This document shows positions 1 through 8,401 of a stretch of DNA of 64,000 bases, one piece after another. The notes beneath the pieces are model-generated. The model had not been told where the DNA came from, did no database searches, and saw nothing but the letters and a program-made list of their open reading frames with translations. Both the position numbers and the translations under genes were made by a program. The DNA is from Moraxella catarrhalis. Lineage in GTDB: Bacteria > Pseudomonadota > Gammaproteobacteria > Pseudomonadales > Moraxellaceae. Positions within the stretch are counted from its first letter, which is position 1. Every line of letters begins with the position of its first letter. Where the stretch lies: assembly GCF_001632285.1 (NCBI RefSeq), contig NZ_LWAH01000013.1:1-64000 (forward strand), given 5' to 3'.

Positions 1-311
1 GGTACCTGGGTGATATATAGTCTAATAAGTTATATTTATTAAATATAATATTAAATAAAATTATCTAAATGTATGTCATCAACTTTAGTGTACTATCCAA
101 TTCATTAACGGGTTTTTAACGCAAATTATTCAAATTGTTTTTTTGCAATCTAACATTATGTCTGTAGTTCGCTACACAAAATAATCCCTCTAAAATATAT
201 TATGAAATCATTTGTCTAAAACTCACGACAATATTATTTACCCAAAAGTTGTATTGACATAACACGATAATCTGAGCAAACTGTATTTCTTGATAATTCG
301 ATACATATCCT
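1..311. other. AT-rich intergenic region upstream of moeB
   Basis: No gene is supported here. The stretch is very AT-rich and contains no convincing coding frame, tRNA or terminator. A TTGACA hexamer lies at 254-259, but no well-spaced -10 hexamer follows it, so I do not call a promoter. The upstream neighbour is outside the window. Confidence 0.5.
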
Positions 312-1106
312 ATGATGAATACCAATACCAAACCCCACCCCAAAACCGAATTATGTGATGCAGAACTGATGCGTTATAGTCGTCAAATTTTATTAGACGG
401 ATGGGATATTGAATCACAACTTAAAATTAAGCAATCATCCGTTTCACTAATTGGAATGGGCGGTTTAGGTTGTATGGTTGCTCCGATTTTAGTGAGAGCG
501 GGTGTGGGTGAAGTGCATTTATTTGATTTTGATACCATAGATGACAGTAATTTACAAAGACAGCTGTTGTACACTCAAGCAGATATTGGTTTACCAAAAG
601 CACAAATAGCTAAACAAGCACTGATAGAACAAAACTCTTGGGCTGCAGTCCATAGTCATAATATTGCACTCAATGATGATACTATAAAAGAAAACTTAAT
701 ATCTATTAAATCAGACTTATGGATTGATTGCAGTGATAATTTCGATATTCGTCAAACACTTAACCGCCATTCGATCATAACCAGTACAGCCCTACTTTCA
801 TTGTCCGCCATTGGCGAAACTGGGCAAGTTGCACTTTTTGAGCCAAAAAAAACAGGCTGCTATGCATGTTTATTTGGTACTTCAATGAGGGCAGCCCAAA
901 ACTGTGCAACTTCCGGTGTCTTAGCAAGCACGGTGGCGGTGATCGGTGCACTTGGTGCTGACATCGCCTTACATTTTCTCGGTAAAGATCAAAATACCTT
1001 AAAAGATACGCTGATGGTATGGCAAGGTTCTCGTGCCAATTTTCAAAAAATGAAGTTTACCAAAAACCCCTCCTGCCCTATTTGTCAAAAATCTATCGCG
1101 CTATAA
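312..1106 (+). CDS. moeB: MoeB/HesA-type molybdopterin-synthase adenylyltransferase
   Basis: This is a ThiF/MoeB/HesA-family E1-like enzyme of 264 residues. The family adenylates the C-terminal Gly-Gly of MoaD so that it can receive sulfur for molybdopterin synthesis. The nucleotide-binding glycine loop (GMGGLG) is near residue 49, followed by the acidic segment FDFDTIDDSNLQRQ typical of the family. Two zinc-ligand pairs, CYAC near residue 184 and CPIC near residue 257, are present. The length is close to E. coli MoeB (about 249). Its presumed substrate, MoaD ending in GG, is encoded 10 kb downstream in the same island. An alternative is a ThiF-type thiamine enzyme, but the island of Moco genes favours moeB. 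The gene is followed directly by an IS remnant. Confidence 0.85.
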   Translation: MMNTNTKPHPKTELCDAELMRYSRQILLDGWDIESQLKIKQSSVSLIGMGGLGCMVAPILVRAGVGEVHLFDFDTIDDSNLQRQLLYTQADIGLPKAQIAKQALIEQNSWAAVHSHNIALNDDTIKENLISIKSDLWIDCSDNFDIRQTLNRHSIITSTALLSLSAIGETGQVALFEPKKTGCYACLFGTSMRAAQNCATSGVLASTVAVIGALGADIALHFLGKDQNTLKDTLMVWQGSRANFQKMKFTKNPSCPICQKSIAL

Positions 1107-1113
1107 TAATTTA

Positions 1114-1458
1114 GGGGCTGTACTAGATTAGCCCAAATCCCACACCATCTTCTCAATACTTTAAGCTGATTAGATGGTGTACTTTGCGAATGCTGCCAAA
1201 ATAGCTTTCATCAAGCCCTATTTCGTCATCAAACAATTCTTTAGCCTCAAGATTAAGATGGTATTCTATCACAAGTCTGATTTTATGGTAGAATCAAGCT
1301 GCTGAATTTGGGTGCATTTGTAGCAAATCAGCTGCCGAACGAGCAGTAGCTTCAAGTACAAAAAATTCAAGCAGTCTTTTTTGTACTTTTTTACTGAGTT
1401 TACAATGGGTTATCTTCATAAAACTAGTATAACATGAGAGTTATTCTAGTACAGCCCC
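1114..1458 (-). mobile_element. Internally deleted IS1016-like (IS1595 family) element
   Basis: A 345-bp element is bounded by a perfect inverted repeat: 1111-1127 and 1445-1461 are reverse complements (core GGGGCTGTACTAGA). The 7-bp sequence TAATTTA flanks it directly on both sides (1107-1113 and 1459-1465), as a target duplication would. Read on the minus strand, it encodes both ends of a transposase but lacks the middle. Full IS1016-type elements are about 700 bp, so roughly half is missing. With intact ends and no transposase it resembles a MITE-like derivative that could only move in trans. It lies between the convergent moeB and narK2 genes, beginning 7 bp after the moeB stop. Confidence 0.8.
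1131..1419 (-). pseudogene. IS1016-type transposase remnant
   Basis: Translation from the ATG at 1419 on the minus strand begins MKITHCKLSKKVQKRLLEFF, which I recognise as the N-terminus of IS1016/IS1595-family transposases. The frame hits a TGA stop after NSAA (codon 42) and then continues with FYHKIRLVIEYHLNLEAKEL and the LDESYFG segment that contains the first catalytic aspartate of this family. Right after this it jumps to a C-terminal-like sequence and ends in TGA. The gene therefore carries a premature stop and an internal deletion that removes the rest of the catalytic core. It cannot make an active transposase. Confidence 0.75.
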
Positions 1459-1480
1459 TAATTTAAAATGAAGAAATAAT

Positions 1481-1512
1481 AAAAAACGGCTTTTATCAAT
1501 AAGCCGTTTTTT
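1481..1512. terminator. Bidirectional rho-independent terminator
   Basis: A perfect 12-bp stem (1481-1492 with 1501-1512, core ACGGCTT/AAGCCGT) closes an 8-nt loop and is flanked by A and T runs. It sits just past the narK2 stop on the minus strand and after the moeB-IS segment on the plus strand, so it can serve both. Confidence 0.85.
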
Positions 1513-1520
1513 ATTTAATA

Positions 1521-2867
1521 CTAACAAGGATATGGGGCATTTCTGCGTGAATAATACCACCATGTCAAAGCGATACATATAATATAAAATGCAATTAGTA
1601 CAAGGAAGGTGCCATTTACCCCCAGACCTGAACCGAACATTTTTGGGATAAAAAAACCACCATATGCCGCAAATCCCGCCGAAAAACCTACAACTGCAGC
1701 GGATTCTTTGCGTGCTTGTGTAATAGCATCAGGGGAGTGTAAGCGTTCATGCATGGTTCGAAAGATCACAGGAATCATACGAAACGTTGAGCCGTTACCA
1801 ATCCCAGTGGTGATAAATAGCAACATAAACCCAGCAAAATAGCCTGTAAAATTACCATTTTTAAGGAAAAACATAACTGCGATGACAGCAATTGTCATAA
1901 TAATGTAATTCCAGAATGTGACGCACGCACCGCCAACCTTATCAGACAACCAACCACCTACAGGACGAAATAGAGCGCCAACCAAAGGACCTAGAAAGGC
2001 AACTTTTAGAGGATCGATCTCAGGAAACGACTGCTTAATAACCATAGGGAACGCCGCACTAAAGCCGATAAAAGATCCAAAAGTTGCCAAGTAAAGAATG
2101 CACATGATCCAATTATGTTGTCTTCTAAAAATAATTGACTGTTCTTTAAATGACGCTTTGGCGTTGCTTAAATCATTCATTCCAAACCATGCAAGTACAG
2201 TCATAATAGCAATTGGAATAACCCAAACAAAAGCAGCATTTTGTAAATATAAAACTTTACCAGATTCAGTAACCTGGCCATCCCCCGCCAATGCACCAAA
2301 TAAAGAAAATCCGATGATCACAGGCACAACAAACTGCAGTACAGATACCCCTAAATTACCCAAACCTGCGTTTAAGCCTAACGCCATACCTTGTTTAGAC
2401 TTAGGGTAAAAAAATGAGATATTAGACATACTGGATGAAAAATTGGCACCGCCGAAACCGCATAATAGTGCGATGATTGCAAATGTGGTGAAAGAAGTTT
2501 CAGGGTTTTGTATAGCCAAACCCAACCAAATTGTAGGTATAAGCAAAGATGCTGTTGACAGTGTCGTCCAGCGGCGACCACCAAAAACAGGTACTAAAAA
2601 CGCATAAAATAAACGCATGGTTGCCCCAGATAAGGCAGGTAGTGCCAAAAGCCAAGACAGCTGCGCTTTATCAAATTGAAAGCCAACTTCAGGCATACGA
2701 ACTACAATCACGCTCCAGATAACCCAGACCGAAAATGCAAGCAATAGTGCAGGAATTGAGATAAAAAGATTTCGAGTAGCGACACGGCTGCCGCCATTTT
2801 GCCAAAATTTTTCATCTTCAGGACGCCAGTCATCGATGCGACGACCACCTTTGAGTTGATTATTCAT
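1521..2867 (-). CDS. narK2: NarK2-type nitrate/nitrite transporter (MFS)
   Basis: This is a 448-residue major facilitator with about 12 membrane segments. The N-terminus carries the RPEDEKFW segment and then FGGRRWT, both typical of the NarK/NarU/NarK2 nitrate/nitrite antiporter branch. The nitrate-signature region appears as GFGGANFSSSMSNISFF near residue 136, with a second conserved glycine-rich stretch GFSAGFAAYGGFF near residue 395. The family exchanges cytoplasmic nitrite for external nitrate. The gene starts 20 bp after narK1 stops and has a GGAG ribosome site, so the two are probably cotranscribed from the FNR-box promoter upstream of narK1. Confidence 0.9.
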   Translation of the reverse strand: MNNQLKGGRRIDDWRPEDEKFWQNGGSRVATRNLFISIPALLLAFSVWVIWSVIVVRMPEVGFQFDKAQLSWLLALPALSGATMRLFYAFLVPVFGGRRWTTLSTASLLIPTIWLGLAIQNPETSFTTFAIIALLCGFGGANFSSSMSNISFFYPKSKQGMALGLNAGLGNLGVSVLQFVVPVIIGFSLFGALAGDGQVTESGKVLYLQNAAFVWVIPIAIMTVLAWFGMNDLSNAKASFKEQSIIFRRQHNWIMCILYLATFGSFIGFSAAFPMVIKQSFPEIDPLKVAFLGPLVGALFRPVGGWLSDKVGGACVTFWNYIIMTIAVIAVMFFLKNGNFTGYFAGFMLLFITTGIGNGSTFRMIPVIFRTMHERLHSPDAITQARKESAAVVGFSAGFAAYGGFFIPKMFGSGLGVNGTFLVLIAFYIICIALTWWYYSRRNAPYPC

Positions 2868-2887
2868 TTAGGTCTCCAAAATATTAG

Positions 2888-4159
2888 CTATAATTTTAGG
2901 GTTTTTGATTGATGGTCTTGTTCTATTTTTGGCTTGACCTCTGATAAATAAATCCAAATCAAACTCACCCACACCACACCAAACATGATCATAAACGCCG
3001 ATGAACGAATACCTGTGATATCCACAGCGGCACCAAACATAATCGGTAGAATAAAGCCGCCAAGACCCCCTGCCAAGCCCACAACACCTGATACTGCACC
3101 CATATTATCCTTGTATTCATCAGACAAATATTTAAATACCGATGCCTTACCAATGGCAAAGGCAATACCTAGCAAGAAAATCAATACAGTAAAGACGATG
3201 GCATTTAAGCCAATATAAAAGCTTTTTTCCCCCTCAACTGTCTGAATGGTCAAGAATGTTTGAGGATAGGATAAGGCAAATAGTAGCAAAAACGATGACC
3301 AAAGTACCCACCAAGTGACTGTGTGTGCCGAATACTTATCTGACAGCCACCCACCCAGTGCACGCAATACCCCACCAGGCAAACTAAAACACGCTGCCAA
3401 AAATGCTGCTGTTTGTAGGCTAAAACCATATTCGCCGACATAATACTTGGTCATCCAAAGCGCCAGTGCTACATAGCCACCAAAAACGATCGAATAATAT
3501 TGGCTATAACGCCAAACATTCTTATCCTTTAGAACAGCCAGTTGACTGGCAAGAGTAGCATTACTGGCAGTACGATGCGTTTTATTATCATAACTAAAAA
3601 ACCAAAAACCTATGGCTGTAATCAGCATAATACCTGCATAAACTTTAGGTAAAAAACGCCAGCCTTCTGCAGCACTGGCTGCTGTGGACGCCCCTACAGC
3701 GATAATGGCAGGACCGATCATCTTAGTAATCGCTGAACCTGCATTACCTGCGCCAAATACACCCATGGCAAAGCCCTGCTTGTCTGCCTCAAACCACTTG
3801 GCTACATAGGCGATACCCACCGAAAAGGATCCGCCCGACAAACCAACAAACAAGCCTAATAACAAAAATTGCCAATATTGATCAGCACACCCCATTAAAA
3901 AGATCGGCAATACTGTCGCTAACATTAAGACGAAAAATACAATGCGCCCGCCATATTTATCCGTCATGATACCCAGCGGTAAACGAACTAGCGAACCTGT
4001 CAAAACAGGCGTGGCGGCAAGTAATCCAAATTGGGTTTCATTTAAGTCAAGTGCTTGCTGAATAGGGATACCCAAAACAGCAAACATCATCCAAGTCATA
4101 AAACATATCGTAAATGCAACGGTCGACGAGATGAGTACAATGGTAGATTTTGTTGTCAT
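2888..4159 (-). CDS. narK1: NarK1-type nitrate/proton symporter (MFS)
   Basis: This is a 423-residue major facilitator with about 12 membrane segments. It belongs to the shorter NarK1/NasA branch: the first helix leads directly into a short loop, followed by PLGIMTDKYGGR. The nitrate-signature motifs are visible as GLSGGSFSVGIAYVAKWF near residue 107 and GVVGLAGGLGGFILP near residue 362. Family members of this type are considered nitrate-proton symporters that start import when no internal nitrite is available, complementing NarK2. The two adjacent types mirror the NarK1-NarK2 pairing known in Pseudomonas and the natural fusion in Paracoccus. The gene has an FNR-type promoter upstream. Confidence 0.9.
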   Translation of the reverse strand: MTTKSTIVLISSTVAFTICFMTWMMFAVLGIPIQQALDLNETQFGLLAATPVLTGSLVRLPLGIMTDKYGGRIVFFVLMLATVLPIFLMGCADQYWQFLLLGLFVGLSGGSFSVGIAYVAKWFEADKQGFAMGVFGAGNAGSAITKMIGPAIIAVGASTAASAAEGWRFLPKVYAGIMLITAIGFWFFSYDNKTHRTASNATLASQLAVLKDKNVWRYSQYYSIVFGGYVALALWMTKYYVGEYGFSLQTAAFLAACFSLPGGVLRALGGWLSDKYSAHTVTWWVLWSSFLLLFALSYPQTFLTIQTVEGEKSFYIGLNAIVFTVLIFLLGIAFAIGKASVFKYLSDEYKDNMGAVSGVVGLAGGLGGFILPIMFGAAVDITGIRSSAFMIMFGVVWVSLIWIYLSEVKPKIEQDHQSKTLKL

Positions 4160-4250
4160 GATAGGCTCTTTTTAAAAGATGCTAAAAACAGATTTTATTT
4201 GGATATCAAAATCCCTCCAAATAAATCAGCTTTACAAAAGTACACAAGCT

Positions 4251-4256
4251 ATAATA
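4251..4256 (-). promoter_or_regulatory. Predicted -10 of the narK1K2 promoter
   Basis: On the minus strand the hexamer reads TATTAT. It predicts a transcription start near 4244. This places the centre of the FNR box at about -41.5, the classic class II activation spacing. No good -35 is needed at such promoters, and none is seen. Confidence 0.6.
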
Positions 4257-4278
4257 AATTGAAATTTTTTTGAATTAG

Positions 4279-4292
4279 TTGATTTAAATCAA
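4279..4292. promoter_or_regulatory. Perfect FNR-type box (TTGATTTAAATCAA)
   Basis: The site matches the FNR consensus TTGAT-N4-ATCAA at all ten fixed positions and is a full palindrome. It lies 126 bp before the narK1 start and 41.5 bp before the predicted start site. It would allow oxygen- or NO-responsive activation of narK1K2 by FNR or by the Crp/Fnr-family protein encoded at 24633. Confidence 0.85.
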
Positions 4293-4330
4293 TCATAAAT
4301 TAATGCTCTTATGTCTAAAATATAGATTTC

Positions 4331-4346
4331 TACTACTTAAGAAGTA
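4331..4346. promoter_or_regulatory. NarL-type 7-2-7 inverted heptamer site
   Basis: The sequence TACTACT-TA-AGAAGTA matches the NarL/NarP 7-2-7 consensus (TACYYMT-N2-AKRRGTA) with one mismatch in the left half and a perfect right half. It is centred about 94 bp upstream of the predicted narK1 start and about 43 bp upstream of the predicted narX start. NarL, encoded next door, is the obvious candidate ligand. Confidence 0.55.
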
Positions 4347-4369
4347 GTCGTTCTTCATAAGGATTAGTG

Positions 4370-4375
4370 TATAAT
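4370..4375 (+). promoter_or_regulatory. Predicted -10 of the narXL promoter
   Basis: A consensus TATAAT faces narX, but no recognisable -35 lies 16-18 bp upstream. This is consistent with a promoter that needs an activator. The NarL-type site is centred about 43 bp before the implied start, a spacing compatible with autoregulation. Confidence 0.5.
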
Positions 4376-4467
4376 TGCCTGATTTTTCAAGAACTTGTTT
4401 TTAAGAACCTGATTACAATCAATCATTTTTTACTCAAACAGCAGATCTTGGCTTTTTGGGGGTATGT

Positions 4468-6438
4468 ATGTTAAATAACCGACTTAGTGGCTTTTTGCCA
4501 AAATCGCTTTCAGTGCGTGCTTGGCTGGCAGTTGGCGTTATTGTATTTTTTGCGACAGTCACAGCCAGCACTTCAGCAGTCTTAGCCTGGGTATCAAAAT
4601 CTGATGCTCAAGCACTCAACTCTGTCGGATCAATTCGGATGGCAACTTATCGCATTAATTATTTATTAACAACCAATACCACTTTACCAATTGATGATCA
4701 TGTAAAACTTGATCCTACCTTATCGATCAATCAACAACTGATTGATGATATGCAAGCGCGTTTGAATGTGCTGTATGCATATCAGAATATGCCTGGCAAT
4801 AAGGACACTGAGATAGATAGCCAAACTAAAACAATTCAACACCATTGGTTAAAGATGCTAAAGCCTGCTTTAGTAAATAATGATAGTACCGCAGTATTAG
4901 TGGCGTCTGGTAAATACATTAAAGAAGTTCACGAGCTAACTAAAAAAATTCAGGTTCGCAGTGAAGCCCGCCAGCACTGGCAACAAGTATTACAAATGTC
5001 TGCGCTTGGTATCATCTTATTAACCCTATTATTAGGTATGTATGAGCTTCGGCGTAATGTACTAAGACCCATTCACTTTCTCATAGACAGTACGCAGCAT
5101 TTCAGACGCGGTCATCATGTGCCTGCGCTGGTAACTGGCTATCAAGAGTTTCAAACGCTTAGCAACTCATTCAATGATATGGCAGATACCATTAGCGAAC
5201 ATCAAGCCAAGCTCAATCAAGAAGTGTTAAACAAAACTCGGCATCTTACCCAAGCTAACCAATTGCTTAAACTATTGTATGATTTTTCCAATCAGCTCAA
5301 TCAAGAGCCTGTTACATTATCTAAGCTACATCATTTACTTGAGAATTTTTCAAAGATAAATCCAAGTTTTGGGTTTACATTATGCTTGCATGATCACCTA
5401 AAATTAAATGAATCTAGCACTTCAGGACCTCTCTTGAAAAATGACACTGTGCTTGCGTCATCTAAAGATAGCATTAGTATTCACAGTCACTCTGTTGAAG
5501 AATTACAAACAGGCAAAACCGATCTTTTGTCGAGTGAAATTTGTTCTACAGGCAACTGCGATCAATGCGCTCTTAAAGCTAGATCTACGACAAGAATTTA
5601 TCCAATCAGCGCCCAAAACAACTACTGGGGCGAGCTGATGGTTCATCAGCAGTCTGAAGAAGATGATACCACCATTACCAAAGAACTTGTACAAGTGTTG
5701 GTAAGTTTAGTAAGCCTAGTATTCACCATCCAAAAACAACGTCAGCAAGAGCATCAATTAATACTTTTAGAAGAGCGGAACACCATTGCCCGCGAACTAC
5801 ATGACTCATTGGCACAGTCATTGTCATATCTAAAAATTCAGCTTTCTATGCTAGGTACGCACGCGCGCCAACTTTCTGACGCAGCTCAACAAAACCAAAA
5901 TGATACGCTCATGGATCATAATGAAGCCATGCTTCAAGTTTTAGGGCAAGCACGTTCAGGGCTTGATGCTGCCTACATTCAGCTGCGCGAGTTACTTGTG
6001 ACCTTTCGCTTAAAAATAGAATCGGGCAGTTTTGATAATGCCATTGAACAGGCCTGTGACGAATTTTCTGCGAAAGGTGGTTTTAATATTACATTAGATA
6101 ATCGGATTTTAAGCCAAAATCTAAGTGCTAATGAGCAAATTGACTTATTACAAATTATTCGTGAAGCATTATCCAATATTCAGCGCCATGCATACGCCAA
6201 AGAGGTAACTGTCAGCCTTTATCAAAAAACACATTTAGACACTGAACAGCGTATTTATCTGGAAATTGGTGATGACGGCGTGGGTTTACCAAAGCATATT
6301 GATGAACAACAGCATCATGGATTAAAAATTATGCAAGAGCGCACGCACAGTTTGGGTGGCGAGTTTGATATCAGTCAAAACACCCCAAAGGGCACTTTGG
6401 TGCGTATTTGGTTTTTACCTAAATTTTATGAGAACTAG
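4468..6438 (+). CDS. narX: Nitrate/nitrite sensor histidine kinase NarX
   Basis: NarX is a membrane sensor kinase that detects nitrate in the periplasm and phosphorylates NarL. I start it at the ATG at 4468, preceded by GGGGG; an in-frame TTG at 4456 would overlap that ribosome site. The 656-residue protein has an N-terminal membrane helix, a periplasmic P-box-like segment (SVGSIRMATYRINYLL), a second helix near residue 175, a HAMP linker, and a cysteine-rich central region (CSTGNCDQC). It ends with a HisKA_3 dimerisation domain (ERNTIARELHDSLAQS, catalytic His) and an ATPase domain with DDGVGLP. It forms an operon with narL. Variation in the central Cys cluster is notable because this region is poorly understood in the family. 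Confidence 0.92.
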   Translation: MLNNRLSGFLPKSLSVRAWLAVGVIVFFATVTASTSAVLAWVSKSDAQALNSVGSIRMATYRINYLLTTNTTLPIDDHVKLDPTLSINQQLIDDMQARLNVLYAYQNMPGNKDTEIDSQTKTIQHHWLKMLKPALVNNDSTAVLVASGKYIKEVHELTKKIQVRSEARQHWQQVLQMSALGIILLTLLLGMYELRRNVLRPIHFLIDSTQHFRRGHHVPALVTGYQEFQTLSNSFNDMADTISEHQAKLNQEVLNKTRHLTQANQLLKLLYDFSNQLNQEPVTLSKLHHLLENFSKINPSFGFTLCLHDHLKLNESSTSGPLLKNDTVLASSKDSISIHSHSVEELQTGKTDLLSSEICSTGNCDQCALKARSTTRIYPISAQNNYWGELMVHQQSEEDDTTITKELVQVLVSLVSLVFTIQKQRQQEHQLILLEERNTIARELHDSLAQSLSYLKIQLSMLGTHARQLSDAAQQNQNDTLMDHNEAMLQVLGQARSGLDAAYIQLRELLVTFRLKIESGSFDNAIEQACDEFSAKGGFNITLDNRILSQNLSANEQIDLLQIIREALSNIQRHAYAKEVTVSLYQKTHLDTEQRIYLEIGDDGVGLPKHIDEQQHHGLKIMQERTHSLGGEFDISQNTPKGTLVRIWFLPKFYEN

Positions 6439-6445
6439 GAATAAC

Positions 6446-7102
6446 ATGGTTTTAAAGATTTTTACCGCAGCCAATCCTGCACGCCTTCTTCTTGTCGATG
6501 ATCATCCGATGCTACGTCGTGGTTTGGCAGATTTATTAAGTCTAGAAAAGGATGTTCAAGTCATTGCTGAAGCCAACCATGGGATGGAAGCCCTGGATAT
6601 TCTAAATCAAGAAATTGTAGATCTTGTGATTTTAGATCACACCATGCCTATCTTAAATGGTATTGAAACGCTCAAAAAAATACGGGAGTTGGGTATTCAA
6701 ACCAAAGTTCTATTATTTACCGTATCGGACAATAGCAAAGATGTTCAAGATGCGCTTCATTTAGGCGTTGATGGCTATCTACTCAAGGATATGGAGCCAG
6801 AGCAAATCATTACTGATATACGTAAGATTTTGTGCGGTGAATTAGTCATCAGTCCAAGTCTTGCACCGATTTTAGCACAAGCGATGCGTAAACCTGTTAA
6901 AACTGACAGCAGTCACGAGCTGACAGAGCGCGAGATCCAAGTTGCTAAAATGATTGCTCAAGGGATGAGTAATAAGATGATTGGTAACAAGCTTGGTATT
7001 GCTGAATCCACAGTTAAAGTTCATGTCAAACACATTCTTGGTAAGATTGGCCTGCGTACGCGCGTTGAGATTGCCGTTTGGGCGGTTGGTCATTATCAGT
7101 GA
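6446..7102 (+). CDS. narL: NarL/NarP-family response regulator
   Basis: This is a 218-residue two-component regulator, the cognate partner of NarX. The receiver domain has the acidic pocket LLVDDHPML near residue 15-23 and the phospho-acceptor Asp in VILDHTMP. The C-terminal LuxR-type helix-turn-helix reads LTEREIQVAKMIAQGMSN, followed by IAESTVKVHVKHIL. The start at 6446 is chosen because AGGA lies 5 nt upstream and the upstream alternative would reach deep into narX. It begins 7 bp after narX stops. The expected target is the 7-2-7 heptamer site between narK1 and narX. Confidence 0.92.
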   Translation: MVLKIFTAANPARLLLVDDHPMLRRGLADLLSLEKDVQVIAEANHGMEALDILNQEIVDLVILDHTMPILNGIETLKKIRELGIQTKVLLFTVSDNSKDVQDALHLGVDGYLLKDMEPEQIITDIRKILCGELVISPSLAPILAQAMRKPVKTDSSHELTEREIQVAKMIAQGMSNKMIGNKLGIAESTVKVHVKHILGKIGLRTRVEIAVWAVGHYQ

Positions 7103-7254
7103 TAAGCGAAATAATCAAGCATTGTAGTGACACATACATCCAAAGTAGTAGAGAATGTCAAAAAATTTTAACCATGTGGCTATAGGGAGCTTGGGTATTT
7201 TTTGTTATAGTTGTAATACATTCATCACCGAGGCAACGCCCATAAGTTATTGTC

Positions 7255-8340
7255 ATGAAAAACTCTTTATTATTCCAACCGGCGCAGCCAGCCCACCAAG
7301 CGACGGATTGTTTTGACACGGTATTTTATGGCAATGAGTTTACCCTAGCAACATCCAACTCAACAGAAAAATTGACTGATAACTTTCAGCGTAAACTAAC
7401 CTATCTTAGACTTTCCATCACTGATTTTTGTAATTTTCGTTGTAATTATTGTCTACCTAATGGCTATCAAGGCAAACGTCCTAATAACGAGCTGACACAA
7501 CAAGAAATTGCTACTTTATTGGCAGGATTTGCTGCTCTTAGCACCACCAAAGTTCGTCTGACAGGGGGTGAGCCATCTATACGCCATGATTTGCCTGACT
7601 TGATCAGACTCATCAAAAATACAGAGGGTATCAAGACCGCGTGTATCAGCTCCAATGGCTATAAATTAGGCAAACATCTATCCGCTTGGCATGATGCAGG
7701 CTTGGATAAATTAAATCTAAGTATTGACAGTTTTAATCCCACAACATTTCATAAAATTACAGGATATGATGGCTTGCCTACTCTACTTCGTGATATTGAT
7801 AAACTCTTATACTCAACTAGCATCACCTTAAAGCTCAACGGCATTTTGATGGCACATACCGCCTATGACAATCTTATGGCAGCACTGGACTTTGTCAAAG
7901 ATCGCCCCATTACTTACCGTTTCATTGAATTTATGCAAACATCAGATAATAGCCAACTGTTTTTTGCCGAACATACTAGCAGTCAGCATATCAAAACCTA
8001 TTTAATCAAGCACGGTTGGAGGGCTCAAATGCGTGCAACGGATGGTGGACCTGCAACTGAATACAGCCACCCTGATTATGTCGGTAAAATTGGTCTGATT
8101 GAACCTTATTCACCCAAATTTTGTGATCATTGCAATCGCCTACGTGTTAGTAGTCAAGGTCAAGTGCATCTTTGCTTGTTTGATAGCCAAAATTACGACA
8201 TTCGTCCTTATCTGACACAAGGTGACACCCAGGGGCTTATTCAAGCTTTACAAGCCTTAATGCCTATCAAACCTGAACATCATCACCTGCACTCTGCCGA
8301 CAGCGGCATGATGTATAATTTATCCTTGGTAGGCGGCTAA
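7255..8340 (+). CDS. moaA: GTP 3',8-cyclase MoaA
   Basis: MoaA is a radical SAM enzyme that, with MoaC, converts GTP into cyclic pyranopterin monophosphate, the first step of Moco synthesis. The N-terminal cluster motif appears as CNFRCNYC (CX3CX2C) and the SAM-binding glycine motif as LTGGEPSIR. The C-terminal second [4Fe-4S] cluster has CDHC and a third Cys 13 residues later (CX2CX13C), and the protein ends in the functionally important GG. Its 361 residues include about 40 extra at the N-terminus ahead of the usual start; no internal Met offers a better choice. It opens the plus-strand Moco run. I saw no convincing Moco riboswitch in the 150-bp leader. Confidence 0.93.
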   Translation: MKNSLLFQPAQPAHQATDCFDTVFYGNEFTLATSNSTEKLTDNFQRKLTYLRLSITDFCNFRCNYCLPNGYQGKRPNNELTQQEIATLLAGFAALSTTKVRLTGGEPSIRHDLPDLIRLIKNTEGIKTACISSNGYKLGKHLSAWHDAGLDKLNLSIDSFNPTTFHKITGYDGLPTLLRDIDKLLYSTSITLKLNGILMAHTAYDNLMAALDFVKDRPITYRFIEFMQTSDNSQLFFAEHTSSQHIKTYLIKHGWRAQMRATDGGPATEYSHPDYVGKIGLIEPYSPKFCDHCNRLRVSSQGQVHLCLFDSQNYDIRPYLTQGDTQGLIQALQALMPIKPEHHHLHSADSGMMYNLSLVGG

Positions 8341-8401
8341 AGTGTGATTGATCGGTTATTTCACTGATTGCTGAAATCATCAGTACATAATGAGGCAGGA
8401 A

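Larger units (their letters stand above)
4160..4467. other. Divergent narK1/narX control region
   Basis: About 300 bp separate the diverging narK1 and narX genes. The region contains a predicted narK1 promoter with an FNR box, a NarL-type inverted heptamer pair, and a TATAAT hexamer facing narX. These are listed separately. No additional coding frame is convincing. Confidence 0.75.

Noticed and set aside
254..259. TTGACA as a moeB promoter -35
   Set aside because: No -10 hexamer lies at a proper distance; GATAAT at 266 is too close.
7103..7254. Possible Moco riboswitch before moaA
   Set aside because: The leader is about the right length, but I could not find the conserved Moco RNA core or paired elements.
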